64,000 bases of DNA. It comes from Xanthomonas sontii (lineage in GTDB: Bacteria; Pseudomonadota; Gammaproteobacteria; Xanthomonadales; Xanthomonadaceae). Below the pieces are notes generated by a model that worked only from the letters and a program-made list of their open reading frames with translations, did no database searches and was not told where the DNA came from. Shown one piece after another: positions 26,381-36,180 of this stretch. A program made the translations under genes and the position numbers. How positions within the stretch are numbered: the first letter of the stretch is position 1; each line of letters starts with the position of its first letter. The stretch lies in contig NZ_CP132342.1 in assembly GCF_040529055.1 (NCBI RefSeq), forward strand, positions 2,292,001-2,356,000. Direction: 5' to 3'.

Positions 26381-28231
26381 CTAATTTCCCGGCGCACTCC
26401 AGACCTGCCCCGTAACCCCCCGCACACTCGCCTTACCTACACCATCCAAATCAAACACAATCACGCTATTCCCGCCTTTCCGCTGCCAAGGCGCCGGAAA
26501 ATACAACGCCCGCTGCGGCCCGATATTCCAGTGCCTTCCCAGGTTGTGGCCATTGGCCCAGGCGAAGCCTTTGCCGAAGGCCTGCATGTCCAGGAACGTA
26601 TCGGCAGGCGTGCCTATCTTCACCGTGCCGCGGTGGAAGGCGGGGCCGTCGACCTTGGCAGTGGTCCAGCCGGTGAGCTTGCTCGGGTCGTCCATCGGCA
26701 GGGGGAAGGTCTGCCAGCCGGTGAGGGGCTTGCCGTCGAGCAGCACGGGGTCGACCAGGCCGGCGTGGCCGTCGGGGAGGTGGGCGCCGTAGTTGATGCG
26801 GCCGGTGTTCTCCACCAGCACGTCGAGGGTGTGGGCGCCGGCGGGGATGTCCACGTCCACCGCCACTTGCTGCAGGCGGCGCTCGGCGCTGCCGGCCAGT
26901 TTCCGGTCGACGTAGACGCGGGCGTAGTCGCGCACCTCGCCCAGGTACAGGCTGCCCTTGCGCGGGCCGGTGACGGTGGTGCGGTAGAGGATGTAGCCGT
27001 AGGCCTGGCCGTAGCGCTCCATCGGCTGCGGGGTGTCGGTGGCGGCGGCCGGGGCGGGCAGGTTGTCCCACAGCGAGGCGGATTCGCGCAGCGGCGTGGC
27101 CGGCAACTCGGCGAAGCGGATCGGCTTGGGCAGGGCCGGCGGGGCGATGCCGGTGACGCGCTGGATGGCGTCGCGGAACAGGGTGAACTTGGGAGTGGGG
27201 CGGCCGGCTTCGTCGAGCACGGCGTCGTAGTCGTAGCTGGTGGTCTGCGGGGCGTAGTGGTCGCTGGGGTTCTTCTGGAAGTTGGCGCCATTCATGAAGC
27301 CGAAACTGGTGCCGCCGACGAACATGTAGAGGTTGGCGGAGTGGCCCTGGCGCAGGATCCATTCGAATTCGCTGGCCTGCTTGGCGGCATCGGTGACCGC
27401 GTGCTTCTCGCCCCATTGGTCGAACCAGCCGGCCCAGTATTCGCCGACCATCTGCGGTTGCCCGGGGCGGAACTTGGCCAGGGTCTCGAAGGCGTTCTTG
27501 GCGTCGCCGGGGGCGAAGTTCACCACGGCGAGGGTGTCGGGCAGGGTGCCGTTGGCGAGCACGTCGGGGCCGTCGGCGGTGAACAGCAGGGCCTTGTCGA
27601 AGCCGGCCTGGACGAACATGGCGCGGTTGCGGCGCATGTAGGCGTGGTCGTCGCCGTAGGAGCCGTATTCGTTCTCCACCTGCACGGCGACGATGGGGCC
27701 GCCGTTGCCGTTGAGCCGCGGCTTGACCTGGGCGGCGAGTGCATCGAGGTAGGCCTGGCTGGCGGCGAGGAAGCGCGGGTCCTGGCTGCGCACGCGCATG
27801 CCGGGTTCGGCGAACAGCCACGCGGGATAGCCGCCGGCCTCCCACTCGGCGCACACGTACGGGCCGGGGCGCAGGATCACGTTGAGGCCTTGCGCGGCGG
27901 CTTCGTCGACGAAGGCGGCGATGTCGTTGTTGCCGCTGAAGTCGAACTGGCCCGGCCGCGGTTCCACCAGGTTCCAGAACACGTAGGTCTCCACCGTGTT
28001 CAGGCCCATCGCGCGCGCTTTCTGCAGGCGGTCCTTCCAGTAGGCGCGCGGGATGCGCTGGAAGTGGATGGCGCCGGAAATGACCTGGTACGGCTTGCCG
28101 TCGCGGACGAAGTGATCGCCCTGGGTGGCGAAGGCGGGCCAGGCGGTGCCGCTGTCGGCCGCGCGCACGTGGGTGGCGGGCAGGGCGAACGCCAGGGCGA
28201 GGGCGAGAGCGGCGAGGGTCTTACGCGGCAT
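26381..28231 (-). CDS. nixL: GH35 beta-galactosidase of the nix cluster
   Basis: This 616-aa protein begins with a signal peptide (MPRKTLAALALALAFALPATHVRA). The GH35 barrel contains YQVISGAIHFQRIPRAYW, WNLVEPRPGQFDFSG and the acid/base E188 in VENEYGSYG. The nucleophile is E264 in MVGEYWAGWFDQWG. C-terminal jelly-roll domains follow (GFAWANGHNLGRHWNIGPQ). It would remove terminal beta-galactose from N-glycan antennae in the periplasm. It is the last of the GH genes in the same order as nixE-nixL of X. campestris; the symbol rests on family and position. Confidence 0.88.
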   Translation of the reverse strand: MPRKTLAALALALAFALPATHVRAADSGTAWPAFATQGDHFVRDGKPYQVISGAIHFQRIPRAYWKDRLQKARAMGLNTVETYVFWNLVEPRPGQFDFSGNNDIAAFVDEAAAQGLNVILRPGPYVCAEWEAGGYPAWLFAEPGMRVRSQDPRFLAASQAYLDALAAQVKPRLNGNGGPIVAVQVENEYGSYGDDHAYMRRNRAMFVQAGFDKALLFTADGPDVLANGTLPDTLAVVNFAPGDAKNAFETLAKFRPGQPQMVGEYWAGWFDQWGEKHAVTDAAKQASEFEWILRQGHSANLYMFVGGTSFGFMNGANFQKNPSDHYAPQTTSYDYDAVLDEAGRPTPKFTLFRDAIQRVTGIAPPALPKPIRFAELPATPLRESASLWDNLPAPAAATDTPQPMERYGQAYGYILYRTTVTGPRKGSLYLGEVRDYARVYVDRKLAGSAERRLQQVAVDVDIPAGAHTLDVLVENTGRINYGAHLPDGHAGLVDPVLLDGKPLTGWQTFPLPMDDPSKLTGWTTAKVDGPAFHRGTVKIGTPADTFLDMQAFGKGFAWANGHNLGRHWNIGPQRALYFPAPWQRKGGNSVIVFDLDGVGKASVRGVTGQVWSAPGN

Positions 28232-28367
28232 GGGGGGGATTCTCGAAAAAAGCGATGCGATTGCGACAATAGGACGACCGGAGCGCGCGCCGTCGTGCAT
28301 CGGGTCACGCACAGGCGCGGGTGTGGGGAACCACCAATCCCGATTCCCCAATCCCGATTCCCGGCCG

Positions 28368-30710
28368 TCAGCTAAACGATGGCGGCAGATCGTCCTTGCC
28401 CGCACCGAACGCGGTATTGGGCTTCGGCCCCATCTCCAGCTCCAGCGTGCCGCCCGCAGCGAGGTCGGCATGGCGCAGCCAGCTTCGGGTGTAGGGCTTG
28501 CCGTTCCAGCGCGCGCTCTGGATGTAGACGTTGGTCGCGCTGTTGCCGTGGGCGACGATGCGCAGGGTGCGGCCGTTGCCCACGTCCAGTTCGGCGCGCT
28601 TGAACAGCGGGCTGCCCAGCACGTAGTTGGCGCTGACCGGGTCCACCGCATACAGGCCCAGTGCGCTGAGCACGAACCAGGCGCTCATCTGCCCGCAGTC
28701 CTCGTTGCCGGACAGGCCGTTGCGCGCGTCGTGGTACTGCTCGCGCAGCAGCCGCCGCACCATCGCCTGGGTCTTGTACGGCTGCCCGGCGTAGGCGTAG
28801 AGGTAGGCGACGTGGTGGCTGGGTTCGTTGCCGTGCGCGTACTGGCCGACCATGCCGTCGATGTCCGGTGGTGCGTCCGCCGGCAGTTCGGAGCTGGTGG
28901 TGAACAGTTCGTCGAGCTTGGCGACGAAGTGGTCGCGGCCGCCGAACAGGTCCATGTAGCCGTACAAGTCGTGCTGGTTGAGGAAGGTGGCCTGCCAGGC
29001 GTTGGACTCGGTGAAGTCGCGCCACTGCGCGCTGTGGCCCATCGCACGCGGATCGAACGGGGTGGCCCACTGGCCGTCGCTCAGGCGCGGCTGCACGAAG
29101 CGGCTCTCGCGGTTGAACACGTTGCGGTACTGGCGCGAGCGTTCGCGCAGGTGCTTGGCATCGTCGTCGGCGCCGACCGCCTGTGCCAGATGCGCCACCG
29201 CCCAGTCGTCGTAGGCGAATTCCAGGGTGCGGCTGACCGATTCGTCGACCTTGTCGCAGGGGATGTAGCCCATCTGCCGGTACAGCGCCAGGCCGTGCAC
29301 GTCGTCGTCCATCGCGCGCTTGCGCCAGGCCGGGTAGGCGGCTTTCCAGTCGATGCCGGTGAAGCCCTTGGCATGCGCCTCGGCCAGCACCACGGCGGAG
29401 TGGTAGCCGATCATGCAATCGGTCTCCACGCCCTGCAGCGGCCAGATGGCGACGCCCTGCGGGCATTCGTGGGCGCCGCGCACCAGGCACTGCACCAGGT
29501 CGGGCACGCGCTCGGGCTGCACCAGGGTCAGCAAGGGATGCAGGGCGCGGTAGGTGTCCCACAGCGAGTAGGTGCTGTAGTTGTGGTAGCCGGCCGGTGC
29601 CTGGTGCACCTGCAGGTCCATGCCGCGGTAGCGGCCGTCGGTGTCGCTGAACAGGGTCGGCGCGATCAGGCTGTGGTACAGCGCGGTGTAGAAGATGCGG
29701 CGCTGCGCTTCGTCGTCGCTGTCGATGCGCACACGGCCCAGTTCCTTCTCCCATTCGGCGACGGCGGCGGCGTGCACGCGGGCGAAGTCGAAGTCGGGCA
29801 GTTCCGCGTCGAGGTTGGCCAGGGCGTTCTCGGCGCTGACCGCGGAGATGCCGACCTTGACCAGCAGCGGCGCGTCGGCGGCATCGGGGTAGTGCAGGGC
29901 CAGTTTCAGCCGGTTGCCGTCGGCGCTGCGCGCGCTCGCGGCCAGCGGCTGGTCGTCGGCATACAGTTGCGCGCTGGCGAACGGCCGCGACAGTCGCATG
30001 GCGAAGTAGATGTAGCGGCCCTTGGCCCACTGGTAGACGCGGCGGCCGCCGGTGACGGTCTGCGCGTCGACCAGGCGCAGGCTGGCGTCTTCGACGCGGG
30101 CGGGGATCTCCGGCTTGTCCTGCATGCCGTGGCACAGGTCCAGCAGCAGGTGCGCTGGCTTGCCCTTGGGGAAGTGGTAGCGGTGCAGGCCGGCGCGCGC
30201 GGTGGCGGTGAGTTCGGCATGCACGCCGCTGTCCTTCAGGTGCACGCGGTAGTAGCCGGGCGAGGCGGCTTCGTCGGCATGGTCGTAGCGCGAGCGGTAG
30301 CCGGTCTCGGGGTGCTCGCGCGTGCCGGGCTGCAGCTTCACCGGGCCCGTGGCCGGCACCACCAGGAAATCGAGCATGTCGCCGATGCCGGTGCCGGACA
30401 GGTGGGTGTGCGAGAAGCCCATGATCGAGCCGTCGTCGGCGTGGTAGCCGGAGCAGGCGTCCCAGTCGGCGTTGTAGGTGTCCGGGCTCAGTTGCACCAT
30501 GCCGAACGGCAGCGTGGCGCCGGGGAAGGTATGGCCGTGGCCGCCGGTGCCGATGAACACGTCGACGTTGCGGGTGAGCTCGGCCTTGGCGCGCGCATCG
30601 GCCGGCAGCGCGTAGCTGCCGGCGCGTGCCTGCGCCAGGCGCGCGATGCCGCTGCTGCCGAACAGGGCCAGGGCGATGGCGCCCTGCAGGAAACCGCGTC
30701 GTGTGGCCAT
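28368..30710 (-). CDS. nixK: GH92 alpha-mannosidase
   Basis: This 780-aa protein has a twin-arginine-like start at 30710 (MATRRGFLQGAIALALFG). GH92 hallmarks run throughout: VDVFIGTGGHGHTFPGATLP, MGFSHTHLSGTGIGD, YSTYSLWDTYRALHPLL, LSGNEDCGQMSAWFVLSALG. GH92 enzymes are calcium-dependent exo-alpha-mannosidases. In X. campestris NixK removes the alpha-1,3-mannose of plant N-glycan cores, a step required before xylose removal. It is 130 bp downstream of the GH125 gene, with a REP palindrome between them. Confidence 0.93.
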   Translation of the reverse strand: MATRRGFLQGAIALALFGSSGIARLAQARAGSYALPADARAKAELTRNVDVFIGTGGHGHTFPGATLPFGMVQLSPDTYNADWDACSGYHADDGSIMGFSHTHLSGTGIGDMLDFLVVPATGPVKLQPGTREHPETGYRSRYDHADEAASPGYYRVHLKDSGVHAELTATARAGLHRYHFPKGKPAHLLLDLCHGMQDKPEIPARVEDASLRLVDAQTVTGGRRVYQWAKGRYIYFAMRLSRPFASAQLYADDQPLAASARSADGNRLKLALHYPDAADAPLLVKVGISAVSAENALANLDAELPDFDFARVHAAAVAEWEKELGRVRIDSDDEAQRRIFYTALYHSLIAPTLFSDTDGRYRGMDLQVHQAPAGYHNYSTYSLWDTYRALHPLLTLVQPERVPDLVQCLVRGAHECPQGVAIWPLQGVETDCMIGYHSAVVLAEAHAKGFTGIDWKAAYPAWRKRAMDDDVHGLALYRQMGYIPCDKVDESVSRTLEFAYDDWAVAHLAQAVGADDDAKHLRERSRQYRNVFNRESRFVQPRLSDGQWATPFDPRAMGHSAQWRDFTESNAWQATFLNQHDLYGYMDLFGGRDHFVAKLDELFTTSSELPADAPPDIDGMVGQYAHGNEPSHHVAYLYAYAGQPYKTQAMVRRLLREQYHDARNGLSGNEDCGQMSAWFVLSALGLYAVDPVSANYVLGSPLFKRAELDVGNGRTLRIVAHGNSATNVYIQSARWNGKPYTRSWLRHADLAAGGTLELEMGPKPNTAFGAGKDDLPPSFS

Positions 30711-30759
30711 GGTGCTGTCCTCGGGGTGTGCGGCGGTGCGGTGGGGGTGTGTTTGCTGT

Positions 30760-30825
30760 TGTGGGAGGCACTTCCGTCCCGACGCGTTGTCGGTCAGGCC
30801 CGTCGGGACTGAAGTCCCTCCCACA
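30760..30825. repeat. REP-like palindromic element between nixJ and nixK
   Basis: GTGGGAGG.ACTTCCGTCCCGACG is followed by its inverted partner CGTCGGGACTGAAGTCCCTC, making a two-armed palindrome of about 66 bp. It is one of several related copies in this window (38417, 38567, 44934, 62738, 62941, 63142). In the operon it may modulate mRNA stability between the two mannosidase genes. Confidence 0.85.
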
Positions 30826-30840
30826 GATGCAGTGATCGCG

Positions 30841-32283
30841 TCAGGCCTTCAGCAACTGCGGCTTGCGCTGATGCAGATCGATGATCAGCTCGCCGAACAA
30901 GGTGTTGGCCCAGGCGAACCAGTCGCGGGTGAAGGTGCTCGGGTTGTCCTTGTCGAAGGCTTCGTGCATGAAGCCGCTGCCGGCGTCGGTGGTCTTGAGC
31001 CACTGCAGGCACTGGCGGATCTGCGCGTCGTCGTCGCTGGCCAGGGCGTACTGCATCAGCGACATCGGCCAGATCGTGCCCAGGCCGCTGTGCGGGCTGC
31101 CCACGCCGTCGGCGGCGCGGCCGCGATAGAAGTACGGGTTGCGCTCGCTCCAGGCCAGTTGCCGGGTGCGCAGGAACACAGGATCGCGGCGATCGCAGCA
31201 GCCCAGATAGGCCAGGCTCAGCAGGCCGGGCGCGTTGGCGTCGTCGATGAACAACTGGTTGCCGTAGCCGTCCACCTCGTAGGCCCAGAACGGCTGACCG
31301 TCGGCGTCGCGCATCTGCCCGAACTTTCGGGTGGCCGTCTCGACCTCGTCGGCCAGGGCGCGGCACTCGCCGGCGAAGGCGGTGTCGTGATGCAGCGCCT
31401 CGCTCATCGTCGCCAGTTGCCGCAGCGAGGTCACCGCGAACAGGTTGGCGGGGACGAACAGCGGATACAGGCAGGCATCGTCGGACGGGCGGAACATCGA
31501 GTGGATCATGCCGTTGGGCCGGGTAGGCTGCCCGTAGCCGTCCAGCACCAGGGTTTCGGTGGCCAGCGGCGAGGGCCGCTGGAAACTGTACGGGCCGCGG
31601 CCGTGCAGGCGCTGCTGTTCGCGGAAGGTGCGCACCACCACGTGCATGGCGTCGCGCCAGTCGTCGTCGAACGGCGCGGTATCGCCGCTGGCGCGCCAGT
31701 ACTCGTGCGCCAGGCGGATCGGGTAGCACAGCGAATCCACTTCCCATTTGCGCTCGCCGACGCCGGGCTTCATCTCGGTGATGTCGGCCACCGACCACTT
31801 CAGGCGCTGGCTGGTGCCGTCGGGCAGGAAGGCGTTGGCGTAGGGATCCAGGCGGATGCAGGCGGCCTGGCGCTGGATCAGCCCATGGAACATGCGCCGC
31901 AGCGCCGGGTCGCGCTTGGCCAGCGGCACGTAGGGGTGCACCTGCGCGGATGAGTCGCGCAGCCACATCGCCTCGATGTCGCCGGTGATGACGAAGGTGT
32001 CCGGCTTGCCGTTGCGGGTGCCGGTTTCGACCGTGGTGTCGAGGGTGTTGGGGTAGCAGTTCTCGAACAGCCAGGCCAGGCGCGGATCGGCGATGCCGGC
32101 CTTGACCGTGCGCAACTGGCGCTCGACCGCGGCGCTGACGAAGCGGCGCTTGCCCGGCGGCGGCCGCTTGCTGGGCAGCGCGGCGGAGGCCGAGGCCGCG
32201 GCGGCGGCCGGCAGCGCCCCGCTCAACAGCGCGGCGCCGGCGCTGGCGCCGAGGAAGTGGAGGATGTCGCGGCGGGTGGGCAT
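30841..32283 (-). CDS. nixJ: GH125 exo-alpha-1,6-mannosidase
   Basis: This 480-aa protein starts at 32283 with a Tat-like signal (MPTRRDILHFLGASAGAALL). The GH125 (formerly DUF1237) family is seen in DTFVITGDIEAMWLRDSSAQ, VGERKWEVDSLCYPIRLAHE, RPNGMIHSMFRPSDDACLYP and GLGTIWPMSLMQYAL. The inverting enzyme removes alpha-1,6-mannose. In X. campestris NixJ acts after the beta-xylosidase NixI. Here it is separated from nixI by about 10 kb of additional genes. Confidence 0.93.
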   Translation of the reverse strand: MPTRRDILHFLGASAGAALLSGALPAAAAASASAALPSKRPPPGKRRFVSAAVERQLRTVKAGIADPRLAWLFENCYPNTLDTTVETGTRNGKPDTFVITGDIEAMWLRDSSAQVHPYVPLAKRDPALRRMFHGLIQRQAACIRLDPYANAFLPDGTSQRLKWSVADITEMKPGVGERKWEVDSLCYPIRLAHEYWRASGDTAPFDDDWRDAMHVVVRTFREQQRLHGRGPYSFQRPSPLATETLVLDGYGQPTRPNGMIHSMFRPSDDACLYPLFVPANLFAVTSLRQLATMSEALHHDTAFAGECRALADEVETATRKFGQMRDADGQPFWAYEVDGYGNQLFIDDANAPGLLSLAYLGCCDRRDPVFLRTRQLAWSERNPYFYRGRAADGVGSPHSGLGTIWPMSLMQYALASDDDAQIRQCLQWLKTTDAGSGFMHEAFDKDNPSTFTRDWFAWANTLFGELIIDLHQRKPQLLKA

Positions 32284-32454
32284 GGCCTGGGAACGCTCCG
32301 TGGAATCGACGAACGCTCCCGGCACGGGCCGGCACCGGGGAGGCGCCGGCCGCGGCCGGGAGGGCAGGTTGATGGTACCTATGACGGACCAATTTGCGAC
32401 GACCTTACAACGTGTGGCCGTCCGTTGCATCCTGCGACCGCACAACCGGCCGGC

Positions 32455-33897
32455 TCAGTGGCGGTGATGCGCGCCGTGCCAGTGCATCGGTCCCGAGCAC
32501 ATGCACTCGCCGTCGTCGTCGCCGTTGCCGGCATGGCCGAACAAGGCCTCCAGCAGCCGCCGCGACGGGCTCCACTCGCCGATGGCCGGGTGGATCAGCA
32601 TCGCCTTGCAGGCGTCCAGGTGACTGCCGCTGAGCGCGGCGTCGATGGCGGCGTGCTCGTAGGCCTTGACCGTGCGCACCAGGCCCTGGATCGCCTCGGG
32701 CATCGGCCGCGCCGGCAGCGGGGTGATGCGGTCGCGCTCGATGGTGGAGGAGATCTCCACGATGTCGTCGTCGGCCAGTTCCGGCATGCAGCCCTGGTTG
32801 CGCACGTTGACCACGTGCCGCCCCGGCAGCGCGCCGGTCAGTGAACTCATCACGTCCACGGCGATGCGGTGGTAGCCGGTGCTGGCGCGGAACGGGTCCG
32901 GCTGCGGCGCGAGGTCGTCGGCGAAGGCCGAGCCGGCCTCGGCCTCCAGCCGCATGTACGAGCCGGAGCGCTGCTGCAGGTAGGCGGCGTAGGTCTGCAC
33001 CGCGCCGCTGCCGTCGCCGGCGTTGAGGCGGCTGCGCAGGTCGGCGATCAGGGTGTGGTTGAGCCGCTCGATCTCGCTGCCGCGGCTGGCGCCGCTGGCG
33101 CGCTGGTTCTCCAGGGCGCGACTGCGCTCGTAGTAGAAGTACAGGTACTCGGTGGGAATCAACCGCAGCGTGCGCAGCATGTCGAAGTCGAACAGCGGCG
33201 CCAGGTACAGCTGGCGCAGGATCGCGTCGTCGGCCAGGATGCGGTCGAGCACGTCCACGCCGCGCACGCGCACTGCGCGAATCCAGCCCAGGTGGTTGAG
33301 GCCGACGTACTCGCAGTCCACGTCCGCGGGCGGCTCGCCGAGCGCGCGGGCGATGTTGTGGAACAGCTCCACCGGCGTGTCGCAGATGCCGACCACGCGC
33401 GCGCGGGTGTGGCGGCTGATGGCCTGGGTGATCAGCCCGGCCGGGTTGGTGAAGCTGACCAGCCAGGCGTCGGGGCTGAGCCGCTCCACCATGCGTGCCT
33501 GCTCGATCGCCACCGGCACCGTGCGCAGCGCCTTGGCGACGCCGCCGGGGCCGGTGGTCTCCTGACCGGCGTAGCCGTGGCGGATGATGGTGTGCTCGTC
33601 GGTGGCGCGCTGGTGGATGCCGCCGATGCGGATGCTGTTGAGCACGAAGTGCGCGCCGTCGATCGCCGCTTCCGCCGAACTGGCCGCGTTGACCTGCAGC
33701 TCGCCGCCGAACTCGGCGACCACCGCGCGGCCCAGCGCGACCATCAACGCCAGCCGCTCCTGGTCCGGATCGTAGAGCACGATCTCGCGCGCGCCGAGCG
33801 CTTCGGCGGCATCGTTGACGCCGTACACCACCAGCGGCGCGCGCACGCCGCCGCCGCCGATCAGGGCGAGCTTACGGTTGGGAAAGGAACTGCTCAT
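32455..33897 (-). CDS. GH4 family NAD-dependent glycosidase
   Basis: This 480-aa cytoplasmic protein has the N-terminal dinucleotide fold ALIGGGGVRAPLVVYG. GH4 active-site segments include FVLNSIRIGGIHQRATDEHT, YAGQETTGPGGVAKALRT, SFTNPAGLITQA, the metal-binding GICDTP and VGLNHLGWIRAV. GH4 enzymes use NAD and a divalent metal to cleave alpha- or beta-glycosides, often of 6-phosphosugars. The C-terminus is unusually Cys/His-rich (CMCSGPMHWHGAHHRH), perhaps a metal-binding tail. Its start overlaps the preceding kinase gene by 26 bp, so the two enzymes probably act in one pathway. Confidence 0.9.
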   Translation of the reverse strand: MSSSFPNRKLALIGGGGVRAPLVVYGVNDAAEALGAREIVLYDPDQERLALMVALGRAVVAEFGGELQVNAASSAEAAIDGAHFVLNSIRIGGIHQRATDEHTIIRHGYAGQETTGPGGVAKALRTVPVAIEQARMVERLSPDAWLVSFTNPAGLITQAISRHTRARVVGICDTPVELFHNIARALGEPPADVDCEYVGLNHLGWIRAVRVRGVDVLDRILADDAILRQLYLAPLFDFDMLRTLRLIPTEYLYFYYERSRALENQRASGASRGSEIERLNHTLIADLRSRLNAGDGSGAVQTYAAYLQQRSGSYMRLEAEAGSAFADDLAPQPDPFRASTGYHRIAVDVMSSLTGALPGRHVVNVRNQGCMPELADDDIVEISSTIERDRITPLPARPMPEAIQGLVRTVKAYEHAAIDAALSGSHLDACKAMLIHPAIGEWSPSRRLLEALFGHAGNGDDDGECMCSGPMHWHGAHHRH

Positions 33898-34807
33898 GGA
33901 GACTCCTGAGACGTGGGGGATCGGGAAGGCCGTCGAGCGCGCCAAGCGCGGTGCAGCAGGCGGCGCCGCACAGGCAGCCGCGCTGCGCGCAGGCGTCGAG
34001 GGAAAGGTGGTCCAGCAGCGCGTCGATGAAGCCGGCATCGAAGGCGTCGCCGGCGCCGGTGGTGTCCTGCACGGCGACCGCGGGCGCGGCGACCCGTCGC
34101 GCGCCGGCCGCATCCACCACGCAGGCGCCGGCGCCACCGAGCTTGATCGTCACCTGCGCCAGCCCCAGCGCCTGAGCCCAGGCGGCGCAGGACGCGGCAT
34201 CGTCGCCGTTGCAACCGGCCAGCGCGGCCTCTTTCTGGTTGGGCAGGAAGTGATCGACCGCGCGGCAGGTGGCGTGGTTGTCCGGATCGGCCAGCCAGGG
34301 CGGGTTGAAGCCCACGTCCAGCGAGGTGCTGCAGCCGGCCGTGCGCAACGCCGGCAGCAGCGTGCGCGCCAGCGTCGCCGGCAGCGGCAGGGCGAAGTGC
34401 ACATGGCGCGCGGCGCACATGGCCTCCAGTGCGGCCGCGCTGCCCAACAGCGGTTCCAGCTCGGCGTTGGCGCCGTGGTAGGTGAAGAACGAGCGGTCGT
34501 CGTGCAGCGACACGCTGGCGGTGACGCCGGTGCCGGCGGGGTGGTCGACCAGGCCTTCGGTGCCGACGCCGAACGCGCCCAGGCGCTGCGCGAACCAGTC
34601 GCGATCGCCGGCGCCGATCGCGCCGATCAGCGCGACCGTGCGCCCGAGTCGCGCCAGCCCGCAGGCGGTGTTGACGGTGCCGCCGCCGAGGTCGCGATGG
34701 TAGTGCCGCGCCATCGCTTCCTCGCCCGGCCCGGGCCAGCGGCTGAAGCCGCTGAAGATGTGGTCGAGATAGACCTCGCCGACCACCGCGACGTCATGGG
34801 TTTTCAT
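33872..34807 (-). CDS. PfkB-family carbohydrate kinase
   Basis: This 311-aa ribokinase-fold enzyme has the substrate-side signature GGGTVNTACGLARLG near residue 42 and the ATP/anion-hole signature DTTGAGDAFDAGF, with catalytic D254. Its start at 34807 overlaps the permease stop as ATGA; an in-frame ATG also lies at 34822. Pairing with a permease and a GH4 enzyme suggests phosphorylation of an imported sugar or glycoside. The substrate cannot be told from sequence. It is Cys-rich near the end (CAQRGCLCGAACC). Confidence 0.9.
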   Translation of the reverse strand: MKTHDVAVVGEVYLDHIFSGFSRWPGPGEEAMARHYHRDLGGGTVNTACGLARLGRTVALIGAIGAGDRDWFAQRLGAFGVGTEGLVDHPAGTGVTASVSLHDDRSFFTYHGANAELEPLLGSAAALEAMCAARHVHFALPLPATLARTLLPALRTAGCSTSLDVGFNPPWLADPDNHATCRAVDHFLPNQKEAALAGCNGDDAASCAAWAQALGLAQVTIKLGGAGACVVDAAGARRVAAPAVAVQDTTGAGDAFDAGFIDALLDHLSLDACAQRGCLCGAACCTALGALDGLPDPPRLRSLHEQFLSQP

Positions 34808-36180
34808 TGCTGGAAGGGCCATGCTGCCTCGCGTTTGGCCTGGATGAGATAGAGCGCGGTGCCCGCGCACAGCGCCAGCACCGCCGCCAGCAGCCGCGGC
34901 AGCGGGCTGGTGGCCAGCAGCGCCAGCCAGCCGCCGACGCTGATCAGCAGCGGCCACGGGTACAGCGGCATGGCGAAGCGCGCGCGGCGCCGCGGCTGCC
35001 GCCGCAGCAGCACCACCGCCAGGCATTGCGCCAGGAACTGGAACAGGATCTGGATGATCATCAGCGTGGCGATCAGGTCGTCCAGCGACAGCGGACAGGC
35101 CAGCGCCGAGGTGATGCCGACGAACAGCAGCGACACCGTGGGGAAGCGCCCGCGCGGGTGCAGCCGCGCGAACACGCCGAAGAACTGGCCGGACGCCGCC
35201 GCCGCATACGGCACCCGCGAATAGCCCAGCAGTACCACCAGCGCCGAGCCCCAACTGGCGAGCACGATCAGCGCCACCGCCACGGTGCTGCCCACCGGGC
35301 CGTAGATGGCCTGCATGAAGTCGGCCACCACCGCCTTGGACTGCGCCGCCTGTTGCCACGGCAGCACGCCGAGCAGGGTCACGTTCAAGCCCAGGTACAG
35401 CACCGCCACGATCGGGATCGACCACAGCACCGCGCGCGGAATCGTGCGGCGCGGCTTGCGGATCTCGCCGCCGAGCATGCACACGTTGTTGTAGCCGCCG
35501 TAGTCGTATACCGCGATCAGCGCCACCGCGCCGAAGCCCAGCCAGAAGCCGTGCGGCGACGCCGGCCGCGCCTGCAGGAACTCGCGCGCCAGTGCCATGT
35601 CGAAATGCAGCGCGCCGCTGAGCACGATCCACACGCAGGCGGCGATCACCACCGCACTGACCAGCAGCGACAGCAACTGCACCGAGCTCACCTGCCGGTA
35701 CAGCAGCGCGGTGTTGAACAGGCACAGCGCCATGGCGATGCCGGTGAGCGCGGTGTGGCTCAGCCCGGGCATCAGGTAGGCCAGGTACTGCGCGCAGCCG
35801 ACTGCCGCCGCCGCCACCGACAGCGGCGCGGTCAGCAGCGTCTGCCACAGGTAAAGGAAACCGAACAGACGCCCGGCGCGGTCGCGGCCATAGGCCTCGC
35901 GCAGGTAGTGGTACGGCCCGCCCGAGCGCGGGATCGCCGAACCCAGTTCGGCCCACACCAGGCCGTCGCACAGGCACAGCAGCGCGCCGACCACCCAGCC
36001 CAGCAGCACCGCCGGCCCGGCCAGCGCCGACAGCGCCAGCGGGATGGTGATGAACGGGCCGATCCCGATCATGTTGAGCAGGTTGGCCGACAGCGCGCTC
36101 CAGAACCCCAGCGTGCGCGGCGGCGCGCCCTGGTCCGCGGCGGACGAAGAGGACGCGACGGGGGCGGCGAGCGACGTCAT
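34804..36180 (-). CDS. APC-superfamily permease
   Basis: This 458-aa inner-membrane protein has about 12 hydrophobic segments. The APC signature of the first helix is present (LLNMIGIGPFITIPLALSAL), followed by LVWAELGSAIPRSGGPYHYL and the conserved loop GGEIRKPRRTIPRAVLWS. APC permeases normally carry amino acids or amines by proton or antiport coupling. ATGA overlaps on both sides tie it tightly to the GH35 and kinase genes. That is unusual for an amino-acid transporter and raises the possibility that it imports an amino sugar or glycosyl amino acid. Start ATG 36180 is preferred for the overlap; 36186 is possible. Confidence 0.88.
   Translation of the reverse strand: MTSLAAPVASSSSAADQGAPPRTLGFWSALSANLLNMIGIGPFITIPLALSALAGPAVLLGWVVGALLCLCDGLVWAELGSAIPRSGGPYHYLREAYGRDRAGRLFGFLYLWQTLLTAPLSVAAAAVGCAQYLAYLMPGLSHTALTGIAMALCLFNTALLYRQVSSVQLLSLLVSAVVIAACVWIVLSGALHFDMALAREFLQARPASPHGFWLGFGAVALIAVYDYGGYNNVCMLGGEIRKPRRTIPRAVLWSIPIVAVLYLGLNVTLLGVLPWQQAAQSKAVVADFMQAIYGPVGSTVAVALIVLASWGSALVVLLGYSRVPYAAAASGQFFGVFARLHPRGRFPTVSLLFVGITSALACPLSLDDLIATLMIIQILFQFLAQCLAVVLLRRQPRRRARFAMPLYPWPLLISVGGWLALLATSPLPRLLAAVLALCAGTALYLIQAKREAAWPFQQ

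Noticed and set aside
26342..30812. Long plus-strand open frames opposite nixL and nixK
   Set aside because: Gly/Val/Ala-rich shadow translations of the GH35 and GH92 genes.
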